Origin: JABJAG01 sp038137215
GTDB lineage: Bacteria > Pseudomonadota > Alphaproteobacteria > UBA6615
Assembly: GCA_038137215.1 (NCBI GenBank)
Contig: JAYQBG010000002.1
Span: 100,494-164,493 of the forward strand
Reading direction: 5' to 3'
DNA: 64,000 nucleotides
Positions 15,970 through 24,700 of this stretch are shown here, in pieces. Position numbers and translations under genes: made by a program. The number at the start of each line of letters is the position of its first letter. The first letter of the stretch is position 1. Below the pieces are notes generated by a model. That model was given only the letters and a program-made list of their open reading frames with translations, made no database searches and was not told the origin of the DNA.

Positions 15970-16749
15970 ATGGCTGAGTTTTCACTCCCGAAGAATTCCA
16001 AGCCCATCGAAGGCAAGGAATGGCCGAAGCCCGAGGGCGCTACCAACACCAAGGCCCTGAAGGTCTATCGCTGGTCGCCCGACGATGACCAGAACCCGCG
16101 GATCGACACCTATCATATCGATCTCGACGATTGCGGGCCGATGGTTCTCGACGCCCTGATCAAGATCAAGAACGAGGTCGATTCGACCCTCACCTTCCGG
16201 CGGTCCTGCCGCGAGGGCGTGTGCGGCTCCTGCGCCATGAACATCGACGGCGCCAACACGCTGGCCTGCACCAAGTACATCGCGGACGCCAAAGGGGATC
16301 TGAAGATCTATCCTCTGCCGCATCAGTCGGTGATCAAGGATCTGGTGCCCGACCAGACGCACTTCTTCGCCCAGTACCGGGAAATCGAGCCCTGGCTAAA
16401 GACCGACACACCGGCACCCGAACGCGAGCGTCTGCAGTCCCCCGAAGACCGCGCCAAGATCGACGGCCTGTGGGAATGTGTGCTCTGCGCCTGCTGTTCG
16501 ACCTCCTGCCCCAGCTACTGGTGGAACGAGGACCGCTATCTCGGACCGGCCATCCTGCTGCAGGCCTATCGCTGGCTCGCCGATTCCCGCGACGAAGCGA
16601 CCGGTGAACGCCTCGACAATCTGGAAGACCCCTTCCGGCTCTATCGTTGCCACACGATCATGAACTGCACGAAGACCTGTCCGAAGCATCTCAACCCGGC
16701 CAAGGCCATCGCGTCGATCAAGCAGATGATGGTGGAACGCCGCCTGTGA
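15970..16749 (+). CDS. sdhB: succinate dehydrogenase iron-sulfur subunit
   Basis: 259 aa. It transfers electrons from FAD to quinone through three clusters. CREGVCGSCAMNIDG with a later Cys ligates the 2Fe-2S cluster, CVLCACCSTSCP the 4Fe-4S, and CHTIMNCTKTCPK completes the 3Fe-4S set. AAGGAG lies upstream of the ATG. It is the last gene of the operon, followed by a canonical terminator at 16777-16810. Confidence 0.97.
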   Translation: MAEFSLPKNSKPIEGKEWPKPEGATNTKALKVYRWSPDDDQNPRIDTYHIDLDDCGPMVLDALIKIKNEVDSTLTFRRSCREGVCGSCAMNIDGANTLACTKYIADAKGDLKIYPLPHQSVIKDLVPDQTHFFAQYREIEPWLKTDTPAPERERLQSPEDRAKIDGLWECVLCACCSTSCPSYWWNEDRYLGPAILLQAYRWLADSRDEATGERLDNLEDPFRLYRCHTIMNCTKTCPKHLNPAKAIASIKQMMVERRL

Positions 16750-16776
16750 GCATTACACGCCAGTTACGTGAATACG

Positions 16777-16810
16777 CCGCCGCGGTTCTTGCCGCGGCGG
16801 TTTTGTTTTT
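16777..16810 (+). terminator. intrinsic terminator of sdhCDAB
   Basis: A perfect 9-bp GC stem (16777-16785 with 16792-16800), 6-nt loop, then TTTTGTTTTT. It lies 27 bp after the sdhB stop and has the textbook form of a factor-independent terminator. Confidence 0.92.
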
Positions 16811-16843
16811 GCGGCACCTGCCGCGCCCACCGGAGAGCACCGC

Positions 16844-17398
16844 ATGTACATTCCCAAAAGCTTCCGGGTCAGCGACACCGGCACGCTTCACGACCTGATC
16901 ACGGCGCACCCCTTCGGTATCCTGGTCGGCGCACTCGAAAACGCGCCCTATGCCAGCCACATCCCGTTCTTTCTGGACCGCGACGCCGGCGCGCAGGAAA
17001 TGCTTACCATCTTTTAGGGACCGCATGGTTACGTCTCGCCCCGCTGGTACGCGCCGGGAAACGCGGTTCCGACTTGGAACTATGCCGTTGTACACGCCTA
17101 CCGAACGCCCATTCCGGTCACGGACCGGGACAGAATCCGGCAGCAGCAGGACCAGCTCGTCACGGCCTATGAGGGCGCGGAGGGATGGCGGATGGACAGC
17201 CAGCCGGAGGCCTATCTCGACGGCATGATGCAGGGCATCACGGCTTTCCAGATGCCGATCAATCGGCTGGAAGGAAAATTCAAGCTGAGCCAGAACCGCC
17301 CGGTCGCCGAACGGGAATCGGTGATTGCAGCCCTTTCAGATAGTGGCCTTGCCTGGGACCGCGCCCTGGCGGAGATGATGCGCCGGTATTCCTTCTAG
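16844..17398 (+). pseudogene. PaiB-family FMN-binding protein, disrupted
   Basis: The frame starts MYIPKSFRVSD and later gives GPHGYVSPRWYA, VPTWNYAVVHAY, and INRLEGKFKLSQNRP near the end, which are landmarks of PaiB-type FMN-binding proteins (negative transcriptional regulators / pyridoxamine-oxidase-like fold). A TAG at 17015-17017 stops it after 57 codons, where the family has Gln in Phe-Gln-Gly-Pro; CAG to TAG is one base change. The segment before that point is also about 25 residues shorter than expected, because FFLDRD runs straight into AQEMLTIF. I read this as a decayed gene. The downstream part stays open in the same frame to 17398. Confidence 0.82.
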
Positions 17399-17401
17399 GG
17401 G

Positions 17402-17764
17402 CTACTTCACCCGACGCAGATGCGGCGCTTTGCGTTTTTCGGCCGGCTTGTCATCAACACCGCCCGAGGGGCCGGACGAGCCCTGGCCCTGTCCACCGCG
17501 CATCGTACGATACAGATAAAACACTCCAAGCGTGACGATCAGCGCGCCGACCAGACGCAGCACGGTCAGCAGTGCCAGATCCCCAAGGTCGAGGAAGCTG
17601 GTGTTGCCCAGTGCGAGCGAGAAGATCTGGATCGTCAGGCCCCAGAGGATCGCATACTTGAAGGCGCGCCAGGTGCTGGTCGCAAACACGCCCAGCCCTA
17701 TATAGCCGACCAGCGCAAACGGGTTGGTGGTCAGGCTCAATGCCAGCACCAGAAATTCGGTCAT
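17402..17764 (-). CDS. small membrane protein of unknown function
   Basis: 120 aa from the preferred start at 17764 (GAGGA upstream); the frame allows a start at 17785. Three hydrophobic segments are visible (about residues 2-25, 34-52 and 60-80), followed by a hydrophilic Gly/Lys-rich tail with GGQGQGSSGPSGG and many basic residues that is probably cytosolic. I do not recognise a family. It converges on the PaiB pseudogene with 3 bp between the stops and is divergent from the PhyH gene. It could be a truncated LysE-like or DUF-type membrane protein, but no motif supports that. Confidence 0.6.
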   Translation of the reverse strand: MTEFLVLALSLTTNPFALVGYIGLGVFATSTWRAFKYAILWGLTIQIFSLALGNTSFLDLGDLALLTVLRLVGALIVTLGVFYLYRTMRGGQGQGSSGPSGGVDDKPAEKRKAPHLRRVK

Positions 17765-17853
17765 CTTCACATCCTCATGCGGCATCTCGCCCCCAAACGG
17801 GCGGTGCGTTATACTGAACGTATCACACCAAAAGTGCCCCGGAGAGACACGCC

Positions 17854-18657
17854 ATGCAACTGACTCCCGAACAGTTGAAGCAGTTTGACGAAGAAGGCTG
17901 GGTTTTCCTGCCCGATGTTTTCAGCCAGGACGAGATTGACGTTCTGACCGGCGAATTGCCCGGTATTTTCTCCATGGACCGCCCGGAAGTCTGGCGCGAA
18001 ACCGGCAGCGATTCCGTCCGCACCGCCTTCGCAGCCCATTACTACAACGAGGCCTATCGTCGCCTCGGCGCCCATCCGCGTCTGATCGGGCCGGTGATGC
18101 AACTGCTCGACGGCCCGGTGTACATGCATCAGTACAAGATCAACGGCAAAGCCGCCTTCGACGGCGATGTCTGGCAGTGGCATCAGGATTACGGCACCTG
18201 GGCCCGCGACGACAAGATGCCCGAGGCACGTGCGATGAACATCGCCCTGTTCCTCGATGAGGTGACCGAGTTCAACGGCCCCCTCTACATCATCCCGCGC
18301 AGCCACAAGGGCGGCGTGATCGAGGCCGGGCACGACACCCTGACCACGTCATACCCGCTCTGGACCCTCGACAAGGAAACCGTCGCACGGCTGGCTGAGG
18401 AAGGCGGCATGATCGCGCCGAAGGGCAAACCCGGCTCGGTCCTGCTGTTCCACTCCAACATCGTGCATGCCTCGGCACCCAATATCAGTCCCTGGGGCCG
18501 GGTGATCGTTTATCTGAGCCTGTGCCACGTGGACAATCACATCACCCAGTTCAAGCGCGAGGAGTGGATCGCCCACCGGAACTTCACCCCGATCGAGGCG
18601 CTTGACGACGATTGCCTGATGGAGCTTGCCAAAGAGAACGCCGCGGCAGCGGAATAG
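17854..18657 (+). CDS. phytanoyl-CoA dioxygenase (PhyH) family protein
   Basis: 267 aa Fe(II)/2-oxoglutarate-dependent dioxygenase fold. The metal triad is clear: His110 and Asp112 in WQWHQDYGTW and His205 in NIVHASAPN; Arg216 in SPWGRV is placed to bind 2-oxoglutarate. The order of blocks (MHQYKINGKAAF, then HxD, then NGPLYIIPRSHK) resembles the ectoine hydroxylase branch, but no ectoine genes are nearby, so the substrate is open. GGAGAG precedes the ATG. It is a single-gene unit followed by a repeat mosaic. Confidence 0.87.
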   Translation: MQLTPEQLKQFDEEGWVFLPDVFSQDEIDVLTGELPGIFSMDRPEVWRETGSDSVRTAFAAHYYNEAYRRLGAHPRLIGPVMQLLDGPVYMHQYKINGKAAFDGDVWQWHQDYGTWARDDKMPEARAMNIALFLDEVTEFNGPLYIIPRSHKGGVIEAGHDTLTTSYPLWTLDKETVARLAEEGGMIAPKGKPGSVLLFHSNIVHASAPNISPWGRVIVYLSLCHVDNHITQFKREEWIAHRNFTPIEALDDDCLMELAKENAAAAE

Positions 18658-18671
18658 ATGACATCAACTGC

Positions 18672-18995
18672 CGTCATCCCGCCTGCGCGGGGGTGACGAA
18701 TAGTGGTGAGGCGATATCGGTGTCCAACCCACCTCGTCATTGCGAGGAGCAAGGCGACGTCGCAATCCACTCTTTTTGTGCGGGCCAACTCTGGATTGCC
18801 GCGGGCCTGCGGCCCTCGCAATGACGGCTTTGACCGCCAAAGCCATCATACCCAGACTTGATCCGGGTATCTTTGCCGGACTGAGCCCTCACCCTAGGCC
18901 TGACGAAGGGCGAGGGCGACATCCTCATACTTCGACAAGCTCAGCATGAGGATATTCCGAGATGCCCGGATCAAGTCCGGGCATGACGAGGGTGG
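18672..18995. repeat. mosaic of dispersed palindromic intergenic repeats
   Basis: The 348-bp gap between the PhyH and CMD genes is built from several palindromic units of types widespread in alphaproteobacterial intergenic DNA. A short GC palindrome lies at about 18672-18697. A pair of opposed elements at about 18735-18826 begins CGTCATTGCGAGGAGC and ends CCTCGCAATGACG. A unit with ACTTGATCCGGGTA lies near 18855, an imperfect palindrome around CTTCGACAAGCTCAGCATG at about 18929-18955, and a unit with GCCCGGATCAAGTCCGGGC at about 18963-18982. No gene is present. The stacking of unrelated units suggests repeated insertion into one spot. Confidence 0.75.
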
Positions 18996-19005
18996 CGGTA
19001 CACCC

Positions 19006-19563
19006 CTACTTCTTCATGGGCGCGCGGTTCATGTTGTCCTCGATGGGGACCTGCAGGACGCGGCAGAAGGTACCGACGAGCTGATAGTAGCCGACCATGA
19101 CGGTCAGATCGACCACCCCCTGATCGCCGAGCGCATCGCGGATTTCCTCGATCAGCGCGTCATCCACATCACCGTTGGTCGCCGTGATCCGCGCAAACTT
19201 GAGCGCCGGTCCGGTCGGGGCCGGCAGGTCCTCGGCGGCCGGCGTGCCGCAAACCGCCTGCATTTCGTCGGGCATGCGGTGAATGTGGTGACACCACTCG
19301 TACCAGTTGCCGACCTCCTGGGAGACGGTACAGATCACCATCTCGCGCAGCACCTCATCGAGCACGCTATTGAACCGGACATGCTCACCCACCGAGGCCA
19401 CCGCCTCCATGGCGCCGGGGCTGCTCGCCATGCGCGCAAACAGCTCGGGGATGTAGTCGAGCTTCCGGGTCTGCAGGATGTGGTCGTAGATCCCGATCTG
19501 GTCGGCGGGGAAGTCTTCCCGCGCGACATACGGCACCTTGGCGTCTTCCTTGTACTCAGGCAT
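19006..19563 (-). CDS. carboxymuconolactone decarboxylase family protein
   Basis: 185 aa from the start MPEYKEDAKV at 19563, with GAGGGG upstream; the frame extends 42 codons further, overlapping the divergent gene, and that part is not family-like. LREMVICTVSQEVGNWYEWCHHIH (about residues 72-95) and the helix after it match the CMD/AhpD fold. The family ranges from decarboxylases to peroxidase-like AhpD; this member has a single Cys before His-His and lacks the CxxC pair, so an AhpD-type peroxidase role is unlikely. It is divergent from the SAF-domain dehydrogenase, which suggests a linked catabolic role. Confidence 0.82.
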   Translation of the reverse strand: MPEYKEDAKVPYVAREDFPADQIGIYDHILQTRKLDYIPELFARMASSPGAMEAVASVGEHVRFNSVLDEVLREMVICTVSQEVGNWYEWCHHIHRMPDEMQAVCGTPAAEDLPAPTGPALKFARITATNGDVDDALIEEIRDALGDQGVVDLTVMVGYYQLVGTFCRVLQVPIEDNMNRAPMKK

Positions 19564-19640
19564 GGCGTGTTCCCCTCGAATTTCATTACTCACTTCGTCT
19601 AGAGTGCGCCCAGAATAGCTGTAACGGGAAGGAAGCGCGA

Positions 19641-20996
19641 ATGAACCTCCATACGATACTGGGCAAGCGCGCCGAAAACAGAAACCCAATCCGCGTCGGG
19701 CTGATCGGGGCGGGAAAATTCGGGACCATGTATCTGTCCCAGGCGGCCCGCACGCAGGGCGTACAGATTATGGCGATTGCCGATCTGGACCCGGATCGCG
19801 CACGTGCGGCCTGTGCGCGGGTCGGCGGCCTCGACCCCAGCGCGGCGACCTTCGAGGATGCCCGTATTCGCGGCAAGACCCATCTGACCGACGATTCCAT
19901 GGCGCTGGTCGCCGCCGATGGCATCGAGGTCGTGATCGACGCCACGGGCAGCCCGGCGGCCGGGATCGCCCACGCGCTGGCCTGTTGCGAGCACGGCAAA
20001 CACATCGTGATGGTCAATGTGGAGGCCGACGTCCTGGCCGGACCATTGCTAGCCGAACGCGCGCGCCAAGCGGGGATCGTCTATTCCATGGCCTATGGCG
20101 ATCAGCCGGCGCTGATCCACGAACAGGTGGACTGGGCGCGGGCCTCCGGCCTTGATGTGATCGCGGCGGGCAAAGGCACTAAATATCTCGACGGCTATCA
20201 CTACGTCACGCCCGACGACGTCTGGGAACACTACGGGCTGACACCCGAACAGGCTGCCGCGGGCGGCATGAACCCGCAGATGTTCAATTCCTTCCTCGAC
20301 GGCACAAAATCCGCCATCGAGATGGCCGCCGTGGCCAATGCCACCGGGCTGCGTCCCGCACCGGACGGCCTGGCCTTTCCGGCCTGCGGCACCCACGACC
20401 TGCCCCATATCATGCGTCCGCGGGACGAAGGCGGCGTGCTGCATCACAAGGGCCAGGTGGAGGTCATCAGTTCCGAGGAGCGCGACGGACGGCATGTGAC
20501 GGGTGATCTGCGCTGGGGGGTCTATGTGGTTTTTGAAGCCCCCACCGACTATGTGCGCGCCTGTTTCGACGAATACGGCCTGCTGACGGATTCCTCCGGC
20601 AGCTACTCGACCCTGTGGAAGCCGTTCCACCTGATCGGGCTGGAACTGGGCATTTCGGTTGCCAATGTGGCGCTGCGTCACGAATCCACCGGCGCCCCCA
20701 CCGGGTTCCGCGGTGATGCCGTTGCCACGGCCAAGCGCGATCTCCACCCCGGCGAGGAACTTGACGGCGAAGGCGGCTTCACGGTGTATGGCAAGCTGAT
20801 GTCCGCCGATGCAAGCCTTGCGGCCGGCGGGCTGCCAATCGGGCTGGCCCATGGCGTGAAACTCAAGAACGCCGTTGCGAAGGACCGCCCGGTGGGCTGG
20901 GCAGATGTGGAGGTCGACGCCTCCAGTCAGGCGGTCCGGGTCCGCCGGGAGATGGAGGCCATGTTCGCGGACCCATCTGTGCAGGCCGCGCAATAG
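19641..20996 (+). CDS. NAD(P)-dependent dehydrogenase with C-terminal SAF domain
   Basis: 451 aa. The Rossmann motif VGLIGAGKFGTMYL begins at about residue 19, and IADLDPDRARAA follows at the second strand. The middle resembles homoserine-dehydrogenase-like enzymes of the COG4091 type. A C-terminal SAF segment appears around GDAVATAKRDLHPGEELDGEGG (about residues 354-375). Family members act in sugar-acid catabolism; the exact substrate here is unknown. GGAAGG precedes the ATG. It is divergent from the CMD gene with about 77 bp between the starts and is followed by zapE after 57 bp. Confidence 0.82.
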   Translation: MNLHTILGKRAENRNPIRVGLIGAGKFGTMYLSQAARTQGVQIMAIADLDPDRARAACARVGGLDPSAATFEDARIRGKTHLTDDSMALVAADGIEVVIDATGSPAAGIAHALACCEHGKHIVMVNVEADVLAGPLLAERARQAGIVYSMAYGDQPALIHEQVDWARASGLDVIAAGKGTKYLDGYHYVTPDDVWEHYGLTPEQAAAGGMNPQMFNSFLDGTKSAIEMAAVANATGLRPAPDGLAFPACGTHDLPHIMRPRDEGGVLHHKGQVEVISSEERDGRHVTGDLRWGVYVVFEAPTDYVRACFDEYGLLTDSSGSYSTLWKPFHLIGLELGISVANVALRHESTGAPTGFRGDAVATAKRDLHPGEELDGEGGFTVYGKLMSADASLAAGGLPIGLAHGVKLKNAVAKDRPVGWADVEVDASSQAVRVRREMEAMFADPSVQAAQ

Positions 20997-21053
20997 ACCC
21001 GATCGTCGCCAGATATTGCGCGCCCGCGCGCGCTGGACTAGGTATCCGGCACG

Positions 21054-22196
21054 ATGCCTGACGGAACCCCCGACTCTCAAGCGGTCACACCGCTGGACCG
21101 CTATCGCGAACTGCGCGAGACCAACGCGCTGATGCGCGACCCGTCCCAGAAGCTCGCCGTCGAAAAGCTCCAGAGCCTGCATCACGCCCTGCAGGGCTAC
21201 CAGCCCTCCGGGGAGAACTGGCTCTCGGGCTGGAAGAACTGGTTCGGACTGGGCCGGCGGACCGAGGAACTGCCGCTCGGCATCTACATGTTCGGGCCCG
21301 TCGGCCGCGGCAAATCGATGCTCACTGACATGTTCTTCGACACCGCCACGGTCGAGCGCAGGCGACGGGTCCATTTCCACGCCTTCATGCTGGAGGTGCA
21401 GAAGCGCCTGACCGATCTGCGCCAGGCCGGAAAGCAGGACGATCCGCTGATGCGCGTGGCCGCAGAGATCGCCGAAGAAAGCTGGTTGCTTTGCTTCGAT
21501 GAGTTCCACGTGGTCAACATCGCCGACGCGATGATCCTGGGGCGGCTGTTCCAAGCCTTCTTCGACCACGGCGTCGTGATCGTCGCGACATCCAATGTCG
21601 CGCCCCAGGACCTCTACAAGGGCGGCCTGCAGCGCGAACGCTTCCTGCCCTTCATCGATCTGATTCTGCAGAAGCTCGACGTGCTGGATATCGGCGCCGG
21701 ACGCGACTTCCGCCTCGACCGCCTGAAGGGCGATCCGGTCTGGCACACGCCGCTGGGTCCGGACGCTACGGCGATGCTCGACAAGGCGTTCGCGACGCTG
21801 ACCGACAACGCCACCGCCCATCCCGAGGAAATTGAACTCCAGGGCCGCAAACTGGCCGTCGAGCGGACGGCACGGGGCATTGCCCGGTTCACTTTCGACG
21901 AGCTGTGCAATCAGCCGCGCGGCGCGGCCGATTTCCTCGCCATCGCCGCGCGCTTCCACACTGTGATGATCGACGACATTCCCCAACTGCGGGCCGCCGA
22001 GCGTGACGCGGCAAAACGCTTCGTGGTGCTGGTCGATTCCCTCTACGAACACCGGGTCAATCTGTTTGCCAGCGCGGCTGCCGAGCCCGGCGAACTCTAT
22101 ACAGAGGGTGACACCGCCTTCGAATTCGAACGCACCGTCTCGCGCCTGATGGAGATGCAGGCCGAGGATTATCTGGACAGCCCGCATCTGCCCTAA
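21054..22196 (+). CDS. zapE: cell division ATPase ZapE (AFG1 family)
   Basis: 380 aa. The Walker A motif GPVGRGKS lies at residues 81-88 and Walker B LLCFDE at 145-150; FDHGVVIVATSNVAPQDLYKGGLQRERFLPF follows in overlapping family blocks, and the length matches. ZapE (YhcM) is an ATPase found at the division ring in proteobacteria, related to mitochondrial Lace1/Afg1. In many alphaproteobacteria it lies directly upstream of mdh-sucCDAB, as here. Confidence 0.93.
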   Translation: MPDGTPDSQAVTPLDRYRELRETNALMRDPSQKLAVEKLQSLHHALQGYQPSGENWLSGWKNWFGLGRRTEELPLGIYMFGPVGRGKSMLTDMFFDTATVERRRRVHFHAFMLEVQKRLTDLRQAGKQDDPLMRVAAEIAEESWLLCFDEFHVVNIADAMILGRLFQAFFDHGVVIVATSNVAPQDLYKGGLQRERFLPFIDLILQKLDVLDIGAGRDFRLDRLKGDPVWHTPLGPDATAMLDKAFATLTDNATAHPEEIELQGRKLAVERTARGIARFTFDELCNQPRGAADFLAIAARFHTVMIDDIPQLRAAERDAAKRFVVLVDSLYEHRVNLFASAAAEPGELYTEGDTAFEFERTVSRLMEMQAEDYLDSPHLP

Positions 22197-22229
22197 CCAC
22201 GCGGCACAAATTCCATGCCCCGGCATCCC

Positions 22230-22258
22230 TTGAACCGCCCGGACATACGGGTTACACG
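22230..22258 (+). promoter_or_regulatory. candidate promoter of mdh (and the suc cluster)
   Basis: TTGAAC (22230-22235), 17-nt spacer, TACACG (22253-22258), about 75 bp upstream of the mdh start. The -10 is imperfect. It is the best match in the 139-bp zapE-mdh gap. Confidence 0.4.
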
Positions 22259-22335
22259 GTGCCCGCAAATCAATGCGCCAGAGGGCTGTTCGGCGCGGTT
22301 GTCAATGAATTCGCGATGGTGGAGATAACAGGCAC

Positions 22336-23304
22336 ATGGCACGTAACAAAATCGCGCTGATCGGCGCAGGCAATATCGGCGGCACGCTCGCTCATCTGGT
22401 CGGCTTGAAAGAGCTCGGCGACGTTGTTCTCTTCGATATCGTCAAGGGCATGCCCGCGGGCAAGGCACTCGACCTGGCCGAATCCTCTCCGGTGGAAGGC
22501 TTCGATGCCAAGATGGTCGGGGCAAGCAGCTATTCGGCCATCAAGGGCGCCGATGTGGTCATCGTCACCGCCGGTGTCGCCCGCAAGCCGGGCATGAGCC
22601 GCGACGATCTGATCGGCATCAACACCAGCGTCATGGAATCGGTCGGCGCCGGCATCAAGAAGAACTGTCCCGATGCCTTCGTGATCTGCATCACCAACCC
22701 GCTCGACGTCATGGTCGGCATCCTGCGTGAGGCCGCCGGGCTGAAGAAGAACATGTGCGTCGGCATGGCCGGTGTTCTCGACAGCGCCCGCTTCCGTTAC
22801 TTCCTGGCTGAAGAGTTCAACGTCTCGGTCGAGGACGTTACCGCCTTCGTGCTCGGCGGCCACGGCGACACGATGGTGCCGTCGGTCCGTTACTCGACAG
22901 TGGCCGGTATCCCGATCCCCGATCTGGTCAAGATGAAGTGGACCACCCAAAAGCGCATCGATGAAATCGTGCAGCGCACCCGTTCGGGCGGCGGCGAGAT
23001 CGTCGAACTGCTGGGCAACGGGTCAGCCTTCTATGCGCCGGCTTCTTCGGCCATCGCGATGGCCGAGTCCTATCTGAAGGACAAGAAACGCGTGCTTCCC
23101 TGCGCGGCCTATCTGAACGGTGAATACGGCGTGAAGGGCATGTATGTCGGTGTTCCCGTGATCATCGGCGCCAAGGGCATCGAGAAGGTCGTCGAGGTCA
23201 AGCTGGACGCCAAGGAACGCGCAGCCTTCCGCAAGTCCGTCAAGGCGGTCGAGGATCTGGTTGCCGCCACCAAGAAATTGCAGCGCGAATCGAAAAAGAA
23301 GTAG
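22336..23304 (+). CDS. mdh: malate dehydrogenase
   Basis: 322 aa, LDH-like MDH typical of alphaproteobacteria. It interconverts malate and oxaloacetate with NAD. GAGNIGG at 10-16 is the cofactor motif; Arg83 in VARKPG is the substrate-specificity region for malate; His176 in GGHGDTMVP is catalytic, paired with Asp in VLDSARFR. GGTGGAG lies before the ATG. A 12-bp perfect hairpin follows the stop (23328-23353). Confidence 0.96.
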   Translation: MARNKIALIGAGNIGGTLAHLVGLKELGDVVLFDIVKGMPAGKALDLAESSPVEGFDAKMVGASSYSAIKGADVVIVTAGVARKPGMSRDDLIGINTSVMESVGAGIKKNCPDAFVICITNPLDVMVGILREAAGLKKNMCVGMAGVLDSARFRYFLAEEFNVSVEDVTAFVLGGHGDTMVPSVRYSTVAGIPIPDLVKMKWTTQKRIDEIVQRTRSGGGEIVELLGNGSAFYAPASSAIAMAESYLKDKKRVLPCAAYLNGEYGVKGMYVGVPVIIGAKGIEKVVEVKLDAKERAAFRKSVKAVEDLVAATKKLQRESKKK

Positions 23305-23327
23305 CGGTTCACCCTGCGTACGCTCCC

Positions 23328-23353
23328 GGTGCGGTGCGCTTGCGCACCGCACC
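23328..23353 (+). terminator. perfect 12-bp hairpin after mdh
   Basis: Arms 23328-23339 and 23342-23353 are perfectly complementary. No T-run follows, so it may attenuate or stabilise the 3' end rather than fully separate mdh from sucC. Confidence 0.45.
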
Positions 23354-23499
23354 ATGAGTGCTAGAGTTTCAACGCGTTAACCATATTCGGGTTGGCGCAT
23401 TGCAAAACCGGGTCCCTGCGGGACACGGGATCGTTAATCCTCTCGTAAAGCCGGTCCGTCATGGTCCGGCCAACAACCATCTTCCGGACCCTTGCGTTC

Positions 23500-24696
23500 A
23501 TGAACATCCACGAATATCAGGCCAAAAGTCTGCTCGCGAAATTCGGCGTTGCCGTTCCACGCGGCGCGGTCGCCTATACCGCAGACGAAGCCAGCAAGGC
23601 CGCGGCCGAACTTGGCGGCGATATCTTCGTCGTCAAATCCCAGATTCACGCCGGCGGACGCGGTGCGGGGCACTTCGCCAACGATCCCGACGGCGGCGGC
23701 GGCGTTCGCCTGGCCCGCTCGGATGACGAAGTCCGCGCCCACTTCGAAGCGATGCTGGGTAAAGTTCTTGTCACCAAGCAGACCGGGCCCGATGGCAAAG
23801 AGGTCAAACGCATCTATATCGAGGAAGGCTGCGACATTGCCCGCGAGCTCTATCTGAGCCTGCTGGTCGACCGCGAGACCTCGCGCATCATGATCGTCGC
23901 CTCCACCGAAGGCGGCATGGATATCGAAACCGTGGCCGAGGAAACTCCGGAAAAGATCGCCACGGTGGCCATCGATCCGGCCACCGGCATGATGCCCTTC
24001 CATACCCGCCAGATCGCTTTCGGTCTCGGTCTAGAGGGTGCGCAGATCAAGAGCGCATCGAAATTCCTGATGGCGATGTATCAGGCCTTCAACGAACTCG
24101 ATGCGGCCATGGTGGAAATCAACCCGCTCGTCGTCACCGGCAGCGGTGACGTGATCGCGCTCGATGCCAAGATGAACTTCGACGACAACGCGCTCTATCG
24201 GCATCCCGATATCGAGGAGCTGCGCGACGAGGACGAGGAAGACCCCGCCGAGCTCGAAGCCACCAAGCACGAGCTGAACTATATCCGCCTCGATGGCGCC
24301 ATCGGCTGCATGGTAAATGGCGCAGGCCTCGCCATGGCGACCATGGACATCGTGAAGCTGCACGGCGGATCACCGGCTAACTTCCTCGATGTGGGTGGCG
24401 GCGCCACCAAGGAACGGGTGACCACCGCCTTCAAGATCATTTTGTCCGACCCCAATGTGGAGGGCATTCTGGTCAACATCTTCGGCGGCATCATGCGCTG
24501 TGACGTGATTGCGGACGGAATTGTTGCCGCCGCACGCGAAGTTTCCCTGCACGTGCCCCTTGTGGTGCGGCTGGAGGGCACCAACGTGGAACTCGGCAAG
24601 AAAATTCTCGCCGAATCCGGATTGCCGATTATCACGGCGGATGATTTGGGCGACGCGGCCGAGAAGGTCGTGAACGCTGTGAAGGAGGCGGCCTGA
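23500..24696 (+). CDS. sucC: succinyl-CoA synthetase beta subunit (ADP-forming)
   Basis: 398 aa from the start MNIHEYQAKSLL at 23500; an ATG 13 codons earlier adds non-family residues. The ATP-grasp N-terminal domain shows KSQIHAGGRGAGHF near residue 46. NGAGLAMATMDIVKLHGG and LVNIFGGIMRCDVIADGI identify the CoA-ligase part. It forms the alpha2beta2 or alphabeta enzyme with SucD and gives substrate-level phosphorylation from succinyl-CoA. SucD starts 4 bp after the stop. The 195-bp upstream gap has only weak promoter-like sequence. Confidence 0.96.
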   Translation: MNIHEYQAKSLLAKFGVAVPRGAVAYTADEASKAAAELGGDIFVVKSQIHAGGRGAGHFANDPDGGGGVRLARSDDEVRAHFEAMLGKVLVTKQTGPDGKEVKRIYIEEGCDIARELYLSLLVDRETSRIMIVASTEGGMDIETVAEETPEKIATVAIDPATGMMPFHTRQIAFGLGLEGAQIKSASKFLMAMYQAFNELDAAMVEINPLVVTGSGDVIALDAKMNFDDNALYRHPDIEELRDEDEEDPAELEATKHELNYIRLDGAIGCMVNGAGLAMATMDIVKLHGGSPANFLDVGGGATKERVTTAFKIILSDPNVEGILVNIFGGIMRCDVIADGIVAAAREVSLHVPLVVRLEGTNVELGKKILAESGLPIITADDLGDAAEKVVNAVKEAA

Positions 24697-24700
24697 CGCC

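Noticed and set aside
18658..19005. CRISPR array in the repeat-rich gap
   Set aside because: Repeats are of different types, palindromic and not regularly spaced; no cas genes.
20049..22268. 739-codon open frame on the minus strand
   Set aside because: It runs antisense to the SAF-domain dehydrogenase and zapE, both of which have clear motifs; long antisense frames are common in GC-rich DNA.
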